This document shows positions 42,038 through 49,353 of a DNA stretch of 64,000 nt, one piece after another. The DNA is taken from the NCBI GenBank assembly GCA_025699075.1, contig JAILWG010000001.1, positions 248,001-312,000 of the forward strand. The letters are read 5' to 3'. A program made the translations under genes and the position numbers. The notes below the pieces were generated by a model. The model had not been told where the DNA came from. It searched no databases and saw only the letters and a list, made by a program, of their open reading frames with translations. Each line of letters opens with the position of its first letter. Positions within the stretch are counted from its first letter, which is position 1. This stretch comes from Candidatus Nitrosopumilus sp. (GTDB taxonomy: Archaea > Thermoproteota > Nitrososphaeria > Nitrososphaerales > Nitrosopumilaceae).

Positions 42038-42388
42038 ATGACTGAATTTGTCCATAAACCATATGACAAGATATACGTCAGAGATATGATCAAACTCAAC
42101 CTTGATGACCTCATTGGAATGATGTCATCATTAGAGGCAGCAAATGCTTACTGGGTAGACGGAGTACTGTTTGCCAGTTTTGCCATGACAGAGTCTGAAG
42201 AATTGGCAAAAAAAGAGATGCAGAATGAAATGTTTCTCGATAAAATTATTTTTGCAGTATACGACAAATATACAAAAACTGTAAAATCATCCACCAATCT
42301 AGAAATCGGAGTTCTTAACATGCAAAAAAGTAAGCTCTACAAAGAGTTGATTGCATGGCTAAAAACTCAATCTATTTGGAATGAATAA
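42038..42388 (+). CDS. Uncharacterised alpha/beta protein
   Basis: A 116-residue soluble protein (MTEFVHKPYDKIYVRDMIKLNL...). No motif recognised. Convergent with the rhodanese gene, 4 bp apart. Confidence 0.6.
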   Translation: MTEFVHKPYDKIYVRDMIKLNLDDLIGMMSSLEAANAYWVDGVLFASFAMTESEELAKKEMQNEMFLDKIIFAVYDKYTKTVKSSTNLEIGVLNMQKSKLYKELIAWLKTQSIWNE

Positions 42389-42392
42389 AAAA

Positions 42393-42689
42393 TTAAGATT
42401 GATTCCAAGCGGGATAACCACCATCTAAAGTAACTGCGTCAAATCCCTCCTTTACAAGTTCATCAGCTGCAATGTTTCCTCTATAGCCGGTTCCACAATA
42501 GGTACAAATTTTCTTGTCCCTTAGATTCTCAATCTGTTTTTTCTTTGCGTTTCTAATGCTCAATCCCAAAGGCATATGAATAGAATTTTCTATTTTTCCA
42601 CCATCTAGCTCATCAGATTCTCTGACATCGATAATCACAAAATCATTTTTTTGAGATTTTAAGATATCTGCAGTAATTTTATCTGCCAT
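42393..42689 (-). CDS. Rhodanese-like sulfurtransferase, single domain
   Basis: A 98-residue rhodanese homology domain: FVIIDVRESDEL, NSIHMPLG, active loop CGTGYRGN with Cys65 (CxxxxR loop), and GFDAVTLDGGYPAW. An extra Cys at 62 (CTYC) could form a disulfide with it. Single-domain rhodaneses move sulfane sulfur in thiol or cofactor metabolism. Confidence 0.88.
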   Translation of the reverse strand: MADKITADILKSQKNDFVIIDVRESDELDGGKIENSIHMPLGLSIRNAKKKQIENLRDKKICTYCGTGYRGNIAADELVKEGFDAVTLDGGYPAWNQS

Positions 42690-42728
42690 AAATCACATAA
42701 ATTACAGTTCAATTTATTTCTGTACTAT

Positions 42729-42902
42729 TTAGTTTGCAAGTAATGAATGATCAAGACTAATCATCATACATTGAAAATGAATTTGTTCTTCAGATACATA
42801 TCCACACTCGTGACAATAGAATTGATTCTCTTTGTTGCAAATATTGCATTTTTTGTTTACTTCTAAATCATTTCCACATCGTCTACACGAATCTTGTTTC
42901 AT
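42729..42902 (-). CDS. Double zinc-ribbon microprotein
   Basis: A 57-residue protein: SCRRCGND, KCNICNKE, YCHECGYV, three C-x2-C pairs, plus His and a late Cys (FQCMM). TATA-like TTTAAATC about 24 bp upstream. Typical double zinc ribbon or RING-like layout; function unknown. Confidence 0.7.
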   Translation of the reverse strand: MKQDSCRRCGNDLEVNKKCNICNKENQFYCHECGYVSEEQIHFQCMMISLDHSLLAN

Positions 42903-43012
42903 GAAACAATATGTACACTACGAGATTTAAACACTAGGAAAATTAGCTTCTTCTAATTAGTTCTAACTAACGCAATATATCATTCAATTGATATGATAAT
43001 AATGGAAATTGT

Positions 43013-43029
43013 CAATACGCTTATTTTCA
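43013..43029 (+). promoter_or_regulatory. Variant of the extended promoter box (gene at 43049-43183)
   Basis: CAATACGCTTATTTTCA: the CAATACGC and TTCA parts match the other copies, with TTATT in place of TTAAG. The box centre lies 28 bp before ATG. Confidence 0.5.
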
Positions 43030-43048
43030 CAATCATTCTGCACAAATT

Positions 43049-43183
43049 ATGGATACTAGTATAGATGAGGAAAAAATTAGAAAAATTCTAATCAAACAAA
43101 AAAAAGATTTTGAAGAACATAAAAAAAGAATAGGCGATTCAGACCTAATATTCAACAAAAAAGACCGTAAAATAACAAAATAA
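43049..43183 (+). CDS. Basic helical microprotein
   Basis: A 44-residue protein (MDTSIDEEKIRKILIKQKKDF...), mostly Lys-rich helix. Preceded by the variant promoter box. Function unknown. Confidence 0.5.
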   Translation: MDTSIDEEKIRKILIKQKKDFEEHKKRIGDSDLIFNKKDRKITK

Positions 43184-43215
43184 GGAGCAGTGGAATTTAT
43201 CTTTTAAACAGGAAT

Positions 43216-43380
43216 TTAATTTTTAAGAACTAAATTTTCTAAAGATAATCCATAGTATGAAGTATCCATAGAATTTAATTTTCCTAATAATTCCTTTTTC
43301 AACATCTGAATTTCTTTTTCATTCATCATGTATAATTTAGAACATTCTAAAAGATAATCTTCTCTTTTCAACCACTTCAA
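43216..43380 (-). CDS. Helical microprotein, TTG start
   Basis: A 54-residue protein (KWLKREDYLLECSKLYMMNEKEI...). TTG 43380 lies 25 bp from TATA-like CTAAAATG (minus strand, about 43402-43409); another TTG is 9 bases further in. Predicted coiled helix. Function unknown. Confidence 0.45.
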   Translation of the reverse strand: MKWLKREDYLLECSKLYMMNEKEIQMLKKELLGKLNSMDTSYYGLSLENLVLKN

Positions 43381-43511
43381 TGTAATGGTTCACAATCAAT
43401 TCATTTTAGCAGGTTTATTCAATAGAGGATAAGACTGCAGATCTAAGATGTATTTTCTTAATACACGCACGTAATTAAGAAGAATTTGTTGTTAGGCAAT
43501 TTAAGATTAAA

Positions 43512-43658
43512 TTGTCCAATGATAGAACAGCAGAGCAAAAAATGCGAAAATTGCTAAATGAAGAAAAAGTTATCTTAGACTTGGAACTTGCTGTAAAAAA
43601 AGCAAAGTACCAAAAAGATAACGAGTCCAATATTGATGAATGGAATTGGAAAAAGTAA
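43512..43658 (+). CDS. Helical microprotein, paralogue of 33290-33484
   Basis: A 48-residue protein from TTG 43512 (SNDRTAEQKMRKLLNEEKVI...); ATG 43542 is an alternative. Shares RT.EQ...K.LNEE..I..L.LA.KK with 33290-33484. Both occur among CTTAAG-box genes. Function unknown. Confidence 0.5.
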   Translation: MSNDRTAEQKMRKLLNEEKVILDLELAVKKAKYQKDNESNIDEWNWKK

Positions 43659-43671
43659 ATTTTTAAAATTC

Positions 43672-43688
43672 CAATAAGCTTAAGTTTA
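43672..43688 (+). promoter_or_regulatory. Extended CTTAAG promoter box (gene at 43708-43848)
   Basis: CAATAAGCTTAAGTTTA, centre 26 bp before ATG. Confidence 0.65.
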
Positions 43689-43707
43689 CAATAAACTTAT
43701 CAAAACC

Positions 43708-43848
43708 ATGGCAAAGATTTGCAAAAAATGTGATGTAGAAATGAGTATTGAAAATCTAAAGATCAAAAGACGAGGAAATGAAACAAAGAATGTGCCAACG
43801 GAATACTATTGCCCAAAATGTGATCACACAGAATATGAAGATAAGTAA
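43708..43848 (+). CDS. Zinc-ribbon microprotein, CTTAAG-box gene
   Basis: A 46-residue protein: MAKICKKCDVEM and YYCPKCDHTEYEDK, C-x2-C...C-x2-C about 28 residues apart, the TFIIS/RPB9-like ribbon pattern. Function unknown. Confidence 0.72.
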   Translation: MAKICKKCDVEMSIENLKIKRRGNETKNVPTEYYCPKCDHTEYEDK

Positions 43849-43870
43849 AAAAACTATTTTTGAAAATAAA

Positions 43871-43887
43871 CAACAAGCTTAAGTTTA
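43871..43887 (+). promoter_or_regulatory. Extended CTTAAG promoter box (gene at 43911-44162)
   Basis: CAACAAGCTTAAGTTTA, centre 30 bp before ATG. Confidence 0.65.
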
Positions 43888-43910
43888 CAATTTTGTTTTC
43901 AAATAACTAG

Positions 43911-44162
43911 ATGGCAGAGAATCTAGATAAAGTAAATGAAGAACTAAAAGAAACAGATAGAAAAATTGATAATGTTTCAAAAAAATGGACTATACTCAAA
44001 CACGAATATCGAAGTAGTAAAGATCCTACACTCAGAACAGAAATAAAGAAAAAATGGGACAAACTACAAAAAGATATGGAAAGATTGGAAAAAGAACGTA
44101 GAGAAATAATCGAAAAGAAGAACGATATCGAATTGAAAAATAGATGGAAAGGTTGGAAATAA
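43911..44162 (+). CDS. Coiled-coil protein, CTTAAG-box gene
   Basis: An 83-residue, highly charged coiled coil (NLDKVNEELKETDRKIDNV; KWDKLQKDMERLEKERREI). No Cys. Possibly a dimerisation partner; function unknown. Confidence 0.65.
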   Translation: MAENLDKVNEELKETDRKIDNVSKKWTILKHEYRSSKDPTLRTEIKKKWDKLQKDMERLEKERREIIEKKNDIELKNRWKGWK

Positions 44163-44233
44163 AATAACACAGCATGAATATCAAAATTGAAAATTAGAAT
44201 ACATGTAATATTTGAGCAAGTGAAACTTGTAAC

Positions 44234-44359
44234 ATGTCTGAAGATATGGATAAGGAATTGAAGAAACAAGATCAAGAAGAAATGAAGGAAGAGGCTCATC
44301 AACTAGAATTGAAAGAAGGGTATGAGCAAGATGAGGAATATGAAGAATCAGAAGATTAG
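44234..44359 (+). CDS. Very acidic microprotein
   Basis: A 41-residue protein with well over a third Glu/Asp (MSEDMDKELKKQDQEEMKE...). TATA-like TAATATTTG about 28 bp upstream. Acidic mimics of DNA are one possibility for such proteins; no direct support. Confidence 0.45.
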   Translation: MSEDMDKELKKQDQEEMKEEAHQLELKEGYEQDEEYEESED

Positions 44360-44371
44360 TTCTAAATGTAA

Positions 44372-44388
44372 CAATATGCTTAAGTTCA
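44372..44388 (+). promoter_or_regulatory. Extended CTTAAG promoter box (gene at 44408-45088)
   Basis: CAATATGCTTAAGTTCA, the consensus itself; centre 26-27 bp before the TTG start. Confidence 0.7.
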
Positions 44389-44407
44389 CAGAAAAATCAA
44401 AAAAATA

Positions 44408-45088
44408 TTGAGTTTTGAACCTAATTACAAAGCAACAATAGCGATTTTAAATGATATAGAATTCCAAGGATTGGTTCAGTTCAATAAAGAATACCAGGAT
44501 GAAATATTTTTTGAGAACTTTATCCAATTCAAAAAAGCATTTTCTCATTCAATGAGTGAGATTGTTAGTAAATTAGACAAATTTGACACAAAAAATGAAG
44601 AACTAACAAGTTTTGTGACATATTTAGAATTGTCCTACATTAATTCACATCTAGATGCGATAAAGAAATTTCTAAAAACCATAGTCAATCCAACAAAATT
44701 AGAAAAGGGTTTTGATAAAAATACCACCTTACAACAGATGATAGAAAAAATTTGTAAAAAAATGAATTATAACGAAAAATTACAAAATGCCATTAAAGGT
44801 CTATTTTTACTAGATTTCAGAGAAGCTGTAGCACAGCAACAATATCTGATTGATAAAACAGGAAATTTGACGATTTATCCAAATGATGAAAAAATGAAAA
44901 AACAGCTAAACATTAAAGATTTGACAGATTATGCATCACAGGCAAAAGAGATCCTTTCTGCAATGATAGATTGGTCAAATGGAAAAGCAGAAAAAAAGGA
45001 TGAAAAAACAGAGATACTAGATGGCATTGTCAATGACTTGACAAACCAAATACAGGAACTAGATAGAAAACTAGACAAATTGTCTTAA
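44408..45088 (+). CDS. Uncharacterised helical protein, CTTAAG-box gene
   Basis: A 226-residue helical protein with TTG start fixed by the promoter box (leaderless). Ends in a coiled coil (IVNDLTNQIQELDRKLDKLS). No known domain. Convergent with the nuclease gene and ends 4 bp before it. The largest member of the CTTAAG-box group. Confidence 0.65.
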   Translation: MSFEPNYKATIAILNDIEFQGLVQFNKEYQDEIFFENFIQFKKAFSHSMSEIVSKLDKFDTKNEELTSFVTYLELSYINSHLDAIKKFLKTIVNPTKLEKGFDKNTTLQQMIEKICKKMNYNEKLQNAIKGLFLLDFREAVAQQQYLIDKTGNLTIYPNDEKMKKQLNIKDLTDYASQAKEILSAMIDWSNGKAEKKDEKTEILDGIVNDLTNQIQELDRKLDKLS

Positions 45089-45092
45089 GTTA

Positions 45093-45755
45093 TTACAAAC
45101 CATTCAAATAGTATTTTTCAACCCGTTCCAACATAGGTTCAAGATAATCATCACAAGTTTTGACAAATTCCTGTCGAGTATTTTTCTCACTGCTAACTAA
45201 AATCACAACCTGATTGATTTTCTGCCCTGTAACTTCTTGGAACATTTGAGCATAACAGGTGGTTTGTAAATAATACTCATACATGTATTCATCAATCTGA
45301 GGTTTTCTTTTTGTTTTGTAATCAATAATTGAAAGTTCTCCATTATATTCTGCAATCAAATCACTAGTTCCAGCAACTTTTAGTTTATCAGAATACATTC
45401 TTTGTTCAATACATGTGACATTAGAGATATTTTCAAGGAAGGGTTTTAGGTTGTTAAAATGTGCAATAGGTAACAAATCAAATTCATCCATAGACAAACT
45501 ATTACTCAAATAATCTTCAATGATTTTATGTGACTGGGTCCCGATATCTTGAGCTTGTTTTGTAATATATTCATGAGCAGGCTCGTTTTCCTTCCACATT
45601 GCCAATCCATTTTTTTTATGTTCAGGAGCAGTAGCAGACAATATAGTACTGATTGAAGGATAAACTTTATCGAATTTTGTCTGATACCAATGACCATCTT
45701 CCCTGTCCAACAACACAGGTTCTCTAGCCTTTAGCATCTGAGCAAAATTTACCAT
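45093..45755 (-). CDS. PD-(D/E)XK nuclease, RecB/MGME1/phage-exonuclease type
   Basis: A 220-residue protein from ATG 45755; the frame is open to 45854 but would then overlap the upstream gene by 47 bp. Motifs in order: YPSISTILSATAPEHKKNG, GTQSHKIIEDYL, EQRMYSDKLKVAGTSDLIAEY, LSIIDYKTKRKP (D...DxK active site) and YYLQTTCYAQMF (Q-x3-Y motif). This order matches RecB-like exonucleases such as MGME1 and viral exonucleases. Likely trims DNA ends in repair or replication; possible viral ancestry. Confidence 0.8.
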   Translation of the reverse strand: MVNFAQMLKAREPVLLDREDGHWYQTKFDKVYPSISTILSATAPEHKKNGLAMWKENEPAHEYITKQAQDIGTQSHKIIEDYLSNSLSMDEFDLLPIAHFNNLKPFLENISNVTCIEQRMYSDKLKVAGTSDLIAEYNGELSIIDYKTKRKPQIDEYMYEYYLQTTCYAQMFQEVTGQKINQVVILVSSEKNTRQEFVKTCDDYLEPMLERVEKYYLNGL

Positions 45756-45807
45756 TAAAAAATGCAGAACCGAGGAGTTATTGAATGATTTGGAGTGCCA
45801 AAGATCG

Positions 45808-46218
45808 TCACAGCATTTCTTGAAATTTATTAAATTCTGATCTGGTTTTAACAAATTGATCAGTCACAATCTTTCTTAGCGAAAATAAATTTTCCATCCT
45901 TTCATTAATTATGGAAATAGATTCATTAAGAATAACAGTATCAATGAAATCTTCATTCGGATATACTGTATACTCAAAAAATTCAGTGTCAGTTTGAATT
46001 TGTAATTTAAATCCCATCAGCAATCCCAAGTCATCATGTTTATTCAAAAATCCAGTTAGGCCAACTTTCAGAGTAGGATTATTGAGTAGAGAATGATATT
46101 GTGATTCATGAGCATTTTTGTCAATTATGCATGCAATAGGCATACCTTGAGCATGCAAAACAACAGAATTGTGAGTATGCTCAAACTCTTCAACATTAGT
46201 AACTTTATCCAAAGGCAT
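45808..46218 (-). CDS. Uncharacterised protein upstream of nuclease
   Basis: A 136-residue alpha/beta protein ending in a long helix (INERMENLFSLRKIVTDQFV). TATA-like CTTATTTAATG about 25 bp upstream of ATG 46218. Same direction as the nuclease and separated from its chosen start by 52 bp, so probably an operon. Function unknown. Confidence 0.6.
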   Translation of the reverse strand: MPLDKVTNVEEFEHTHNSVVLHAQGMPIACIIDKNAHESQYHSLLNNPTLKVGLTGFLNKHDDLGLLMGFKLQIQTDTEFFEYTVYPNEDFIDTVILNESISIINERMENLFSLRKIVTDQFVKTRSEFNKFQEML

Positions 46219-46249
46219 AATTTCAGAACAGATTATTTCATTAAATAAG

Positions 46250-46322
46250 TTGATCTTGATGTTTCAGGGCAGCACCTACTCTTTAGAGTTTTAATCTGCT
46301 TCACATCTTTCTTTAAGATCAA
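46250..46322. ncRNA. Candidate nested-hairpin element
   Basis: TTGATCTT (46250-46257) pairs with AAGATCAA (46315-46322); inside, GCAG...CTGC and ACTC-TTTA-GAGT. It lies between the promoter of 45808-46218 and the end of 46344-46460. Weaker than the other candidates. Confidence 0.3.
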
Positions 46323-46343
46323 TCTAGTGGATTCTTATTCCAT

Positions 46344-46460
46344 TTATTCTTGTTCAGATTTCTTATTTTTAGAATCCTTTGAATTGGTTTCAGGCTCGTT
46401 TGCCTTGTCTCTAACCTTTTTCATTACGCAAAATTTGCTTAATGTCTTCTTCCATCCCAT
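46344..46460 (-). CDS. Basic microprotein with CTTAAG-type promoter
   Basis: A 38-residue, Lys-rich protein (MGWKKTLSKFCVMKKVRDKA...). A partial box (CTTAAG at 46484-46489) is centred 26-27 bp upstream of ATG. Function unknown. Confidence 0.45.
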   Translation of the reverse strand: MGWKKTLSKFCVMKKVRDKANEPETNSKDSKNKKSEQE

Positions 46461-46479
46461 AATTGTAATGTACAATACA

Positions 46480-46496
46480 GAGTCTTAAGTATGTTT
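46480..46496 (-). promoter_or_regulatory. Weak copy of the CTTAAG promoter box (gene at 46344-46460)
   Basis: Sense strand reads AAACATACTTAAGACTC: the CTTAAG core and spacing are kept but the flanks match poorly. Confidence 0.4.
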
Positions 46497-46573
46497 GATA
46501 AACCATATTGATTTGAGGGTTATTACACAGTATCATATGTTCATTAATGGTAAATTAATCTCAGATCATATTC

Positions 46574-49207
46574 ATGAAATTTTGCTCAAATTGTGACACA
46601 AGACTTGTACAAAGTTATGAGGATGTGGGAGGACCTTGGGTTTGCCCCAAGTGTAATCCAGAAAAAATTCAGGTCAAAGGCCCCACGTATGGAGTGAACT
46701 ACTCTGGAAGAACAAAACAGTGTTCCAAAGGATGCGGGGCAGAAATTTACTGGGATGAAGGATTCAAGTCAGACAGCGGGAAATTTATTCCAATTGATGC
46801 TAGAACAGATGAGCCACACAGATGTGAGGACCCAACAGAGTCTGCAGAATATTATCCCGATGAAATTAAAAAATATTCAAAACAAAAAACAAAAGAGCAC
46901 CAGCCCACCATTCCAATCCCGCAAAGTATTCTGTACGATATTGATAAAATCCCAAAATCCCTTATCGATAATGACAGAATAGTTAGAGAGATAATTCAAG
47001 GGCATAAGGAAGAATCTCTTGCGCTAATTCATTATGAAAGATTGATTGCACCAGAATCTGAAAAAATTCCAATAGAATCTCTGAAAGATGTTTTATCGGA
47101 GAACATTCTGAAAGGATTAGAGAAATATGGATTTACAGGATTTTTGCCATTCCAGGAAGAGTCAATCAGAGAAATTCTGAAGGGGAACAACACTATCATT
47201 TCAGCACCTACAGGATCTGGAAAAACAGAAGCTTTTGCCATTCCAATTTTACAAAAAATTTCAGAGAATACAACTCCAGGAGTATTCACATTACTAGTCT
47301 ATCCCCTTAATGCATTAATTGACGATCAAGTATCAAAAATTTCAGACCTAATTAAAAAATGTAAACTTGATGACAAAATTGGAGTTTATTCCATTCATGG
47401 TGGACAGAGTACAGAATACAAAGACATGATAATAAAAGACGCCGGCAGTAAAGCTCTAATCATTGCAACAAATTTTGATTTTATCAATTATCATTTAATC
47501 CTACAAGATAAAAAATGGAATGAGTTATTCAAGAATGCAAAAATTATTGTAATGGATGAGGCCCATTCTTACACTAGCTTTCATGGCTCTAACGTATATC
47601 ATGTTCTAAAAAGAATGAGGAGATATATGGGGAAAGTTCAATTCATAGGATCATCTGCAACTTTAGATAATTCAAAAGAGTTTTTTTCAAACATGTTTGA
47701 TTTGCCCCAGGACTCATTCTCATACATCAAAAGTCAGTTTAGACGAAAACAAAATATGCATATGTTTTTCATCATGCCAAGAAAGTTCAAGCAAAGAACT
47801 ACTATGGAGATGCTCTCATCAATATGTTACAAAAATAAATCCACCCAGCTTGTTTTTAGCAACTCCCATAATGACGCAGAATTTCTTGCATCTAATGTAG
47901 AAGCAGCAAACGAAGGCATAAGAATCCAAATTCACAGGGGAGGATTAGATCAAAGAGATAGGAAAATGTACGAGTCTCAGATGAAAGCAGGAGAGCTGGA
48001 TGTATTGTCATGTACGCCCACATTGGAGCTAGGAATAGACATTGGGCATGTAGATGTGGTGATATCAGCATTCAAAAACGAGTTTGACTCATTTATTCAG
48101 AGAATTGGGCGGGCAGGAAGAATGGGTCAGAAATCATATGCCATTTGTGTTTTTGATCCAGATGATGCAGCATGCCACTATTTTGCACGACATATAGACG
48201 AATATCTCAAACAAGATCACATCATCCCAATAAATAAGAAAAATCCAATTATTTCAGACAGACATGTAGAATCGGTAGAAATTGAGAATCAATCTGCAAA
48301 TGAATCAGACAAAACACAATTCTTTGATTTTGCAAATAGTGTAAATTTGAGAGGAGCATCAGGAGAAATTACAATATATTATAATTCTAGAAAAATTGGA
48401 ACGCGAGGAGTACCAGTTGGATATTATCAATTACATCAAAAAGCAATATATCATTTTAACAAGCAAAACTATGAAGTAAGTTCATTAATTAAATCTCCAA
48501 ATGGTGCAAGAGCATATCTAGTCAGATCAAATGAAAAAGGAAAAAGAACAATCCCAATAGTCAAAACATCAATCATACAAACATCAGAAGGTAAAGCAAT
48601 TCACAGAGACATAGATGTGAAATCTAAAAAAATATCATTGAGATACGGAATAATTTCCCTAGATAGAACAATTACTGGATACATGAAGGGAAATTACAAT
48701 GAATCCATGGATCAATTTGCAATGTATAATGGAAGCAATATTTCAGGTTGGAGAAACTTTCATTGGAAGTCAAAGCATTCGTCAGTTAGCATTACAATCC
48801 CCCAAGAGTTCATCTCAAAAGGAATTTCAGACTCTAAAAGCCCTATTGCAAATGATCCTAGGATTCACACTATTGCCCACATTCTAGTTAATGCAAGTAA
48901 AATTTTAACAAAATCTGAATCAAGTGATATTGATGTCTATTATGAAAAAGGCATAATCTACCTTTATGATAATTCATCAGACGGATTTAATGGATGCAGC
49001 AAAATAATTTATGATGAATTTGAAAAAGTGTTAAACACAGGGCTATCCCTGTTAACAGATTGTGATTGTCCAACAGATAAAATACAAAAAGAAGAGGACT
49101 GGGGAGGATGTCCAAAGTGCACATTTAGCACAAATTACTGTCAGACAAAAAACAAGGAACTGTCTAAAAAAGGCGCAACAGAATTTTTCATGGCTTTCAA
49201 AGGGTAA
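46574..49207 (+). CDS. MrfA/YprA-like DEAH-box helicase with N-terminal zinc finger
   Basis: An 877-residue SF2 helicase. N-terminal zinc region: Cys4, Cys7, Cys24, Cys27 (CSNCDTR, VCPKCNPE) and a CSKGCGAEIYWDEGF segment. Helicase core from about residue 185: FLPFQEESI, Walker A APTGSGKTEAFA (about 210), VMDEAHSYTSFHGS (about 328), SSATLDN, CTPTLELGIDIGHVD, QRIGRAGRMGQ. The C-terminal region ends with DCDCPTDK...GGCPKC...YCQ, the four-Cys module of MrfA-type helicases (DUF1998/MZB). MrfA works in mitomycin-lesion repair; related helicases also occur in DISARM defence. The role here is unproven. Confidence 0.88.
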   Translation: MKFCSNCDTRLVQSYEDVGGPWVCPKCNPEKIQVKGPTYGVNYSGRTKQCSKGCGAEIYWDEGFKSDSGKFIPIDARTDEPHRCEDPTESAEYYPDEIKKYSKQKTKEHQPTIPIPQSILYDIDKIPKSLIDNDRIVREIIQGHKEESLALIHYERLIAPESEKIPIESLKDVLSENILKGLEKYGFTGFLPFQEESIREILKGNNTIISAPTGSGKTEAFAIPILQKISENTTPGVFTLLVYPLNALIDDQVSKISDLIKKCKLDDKIGVYSIHGGQSTEYKDMIIKDAGSKALIIATNFDFINYHLILQDKKWNELFKNAKIIVMDEAHSYTSFHGSNVYHVLKRMRRYMGKVQFIGSSATLDNSKEFFSNMFDLPQDSFSYIKSQFRRKQNMHMFFIMPRKFKQRTTMEMLSSICYKNKSTQLVFSNSHNDAEFLASNVEAANEGIRIQIHRGGLDQRDRKMYESQMKAGELDVLSCTPTLELGIDIGHVDVVISAFKNEFDSFIQRIGRAGRMGQKSYAICVFDPDDAACHYFARHIDEYLKQDHIIPINKKNPIISDRHVESVEIENQSANESDKTQFFDFANSVNLRGASGEITIYYNSRKIGTRGVPVGYYQLHQKAIYHFNKQNYEVSSLIKSPNGARAYLVRSNEKGKRTIPIVKTSIIQTSEGKAIHRDIDVKSKKISLRYGIISLDRTITGYMKGNYNESMDQFAMYNGSNISGWRNFHWKSKHSSVSITIPQEFISKGISDSKSPIANDPRIHTIAHILVNASKILTKSESSDIDVYYEKGIIYLYDNSSDGFNGCSKIIYDEFEKVLNTGLSLLTDCDCPTDKIQKEEDWGGCPKCTFSTNYCQTKNKELSKKGATEFFMAFKG

Positions 49208-49353
49208 TTTCAGATATATTCAGGCTCAGATTTCTAGGCAGAAAGTGTTTGTTCAAAAATTACATACACTCCATTATATGCAAAAAAACCCAATTTTTTG
49301 ATCTATGATTGGGTCAAGTTGTACAGGGTTTAACGGAGTTTTTGTGAAGAATA

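Noticed and set aside
43907-44302. 131-codon Phe/Ser-rich ORF opposite the coiled-coil gene
   Set aside because: It is the complement of a Lys/Glu-rich coiled coil; the plus-strand gene has the promoter box.
45084-45089. CTTAAG hexamer at the end of 44408-45088
   Set aside because: It spans the stop codon of the gene and lacks the CAATAYG flank.
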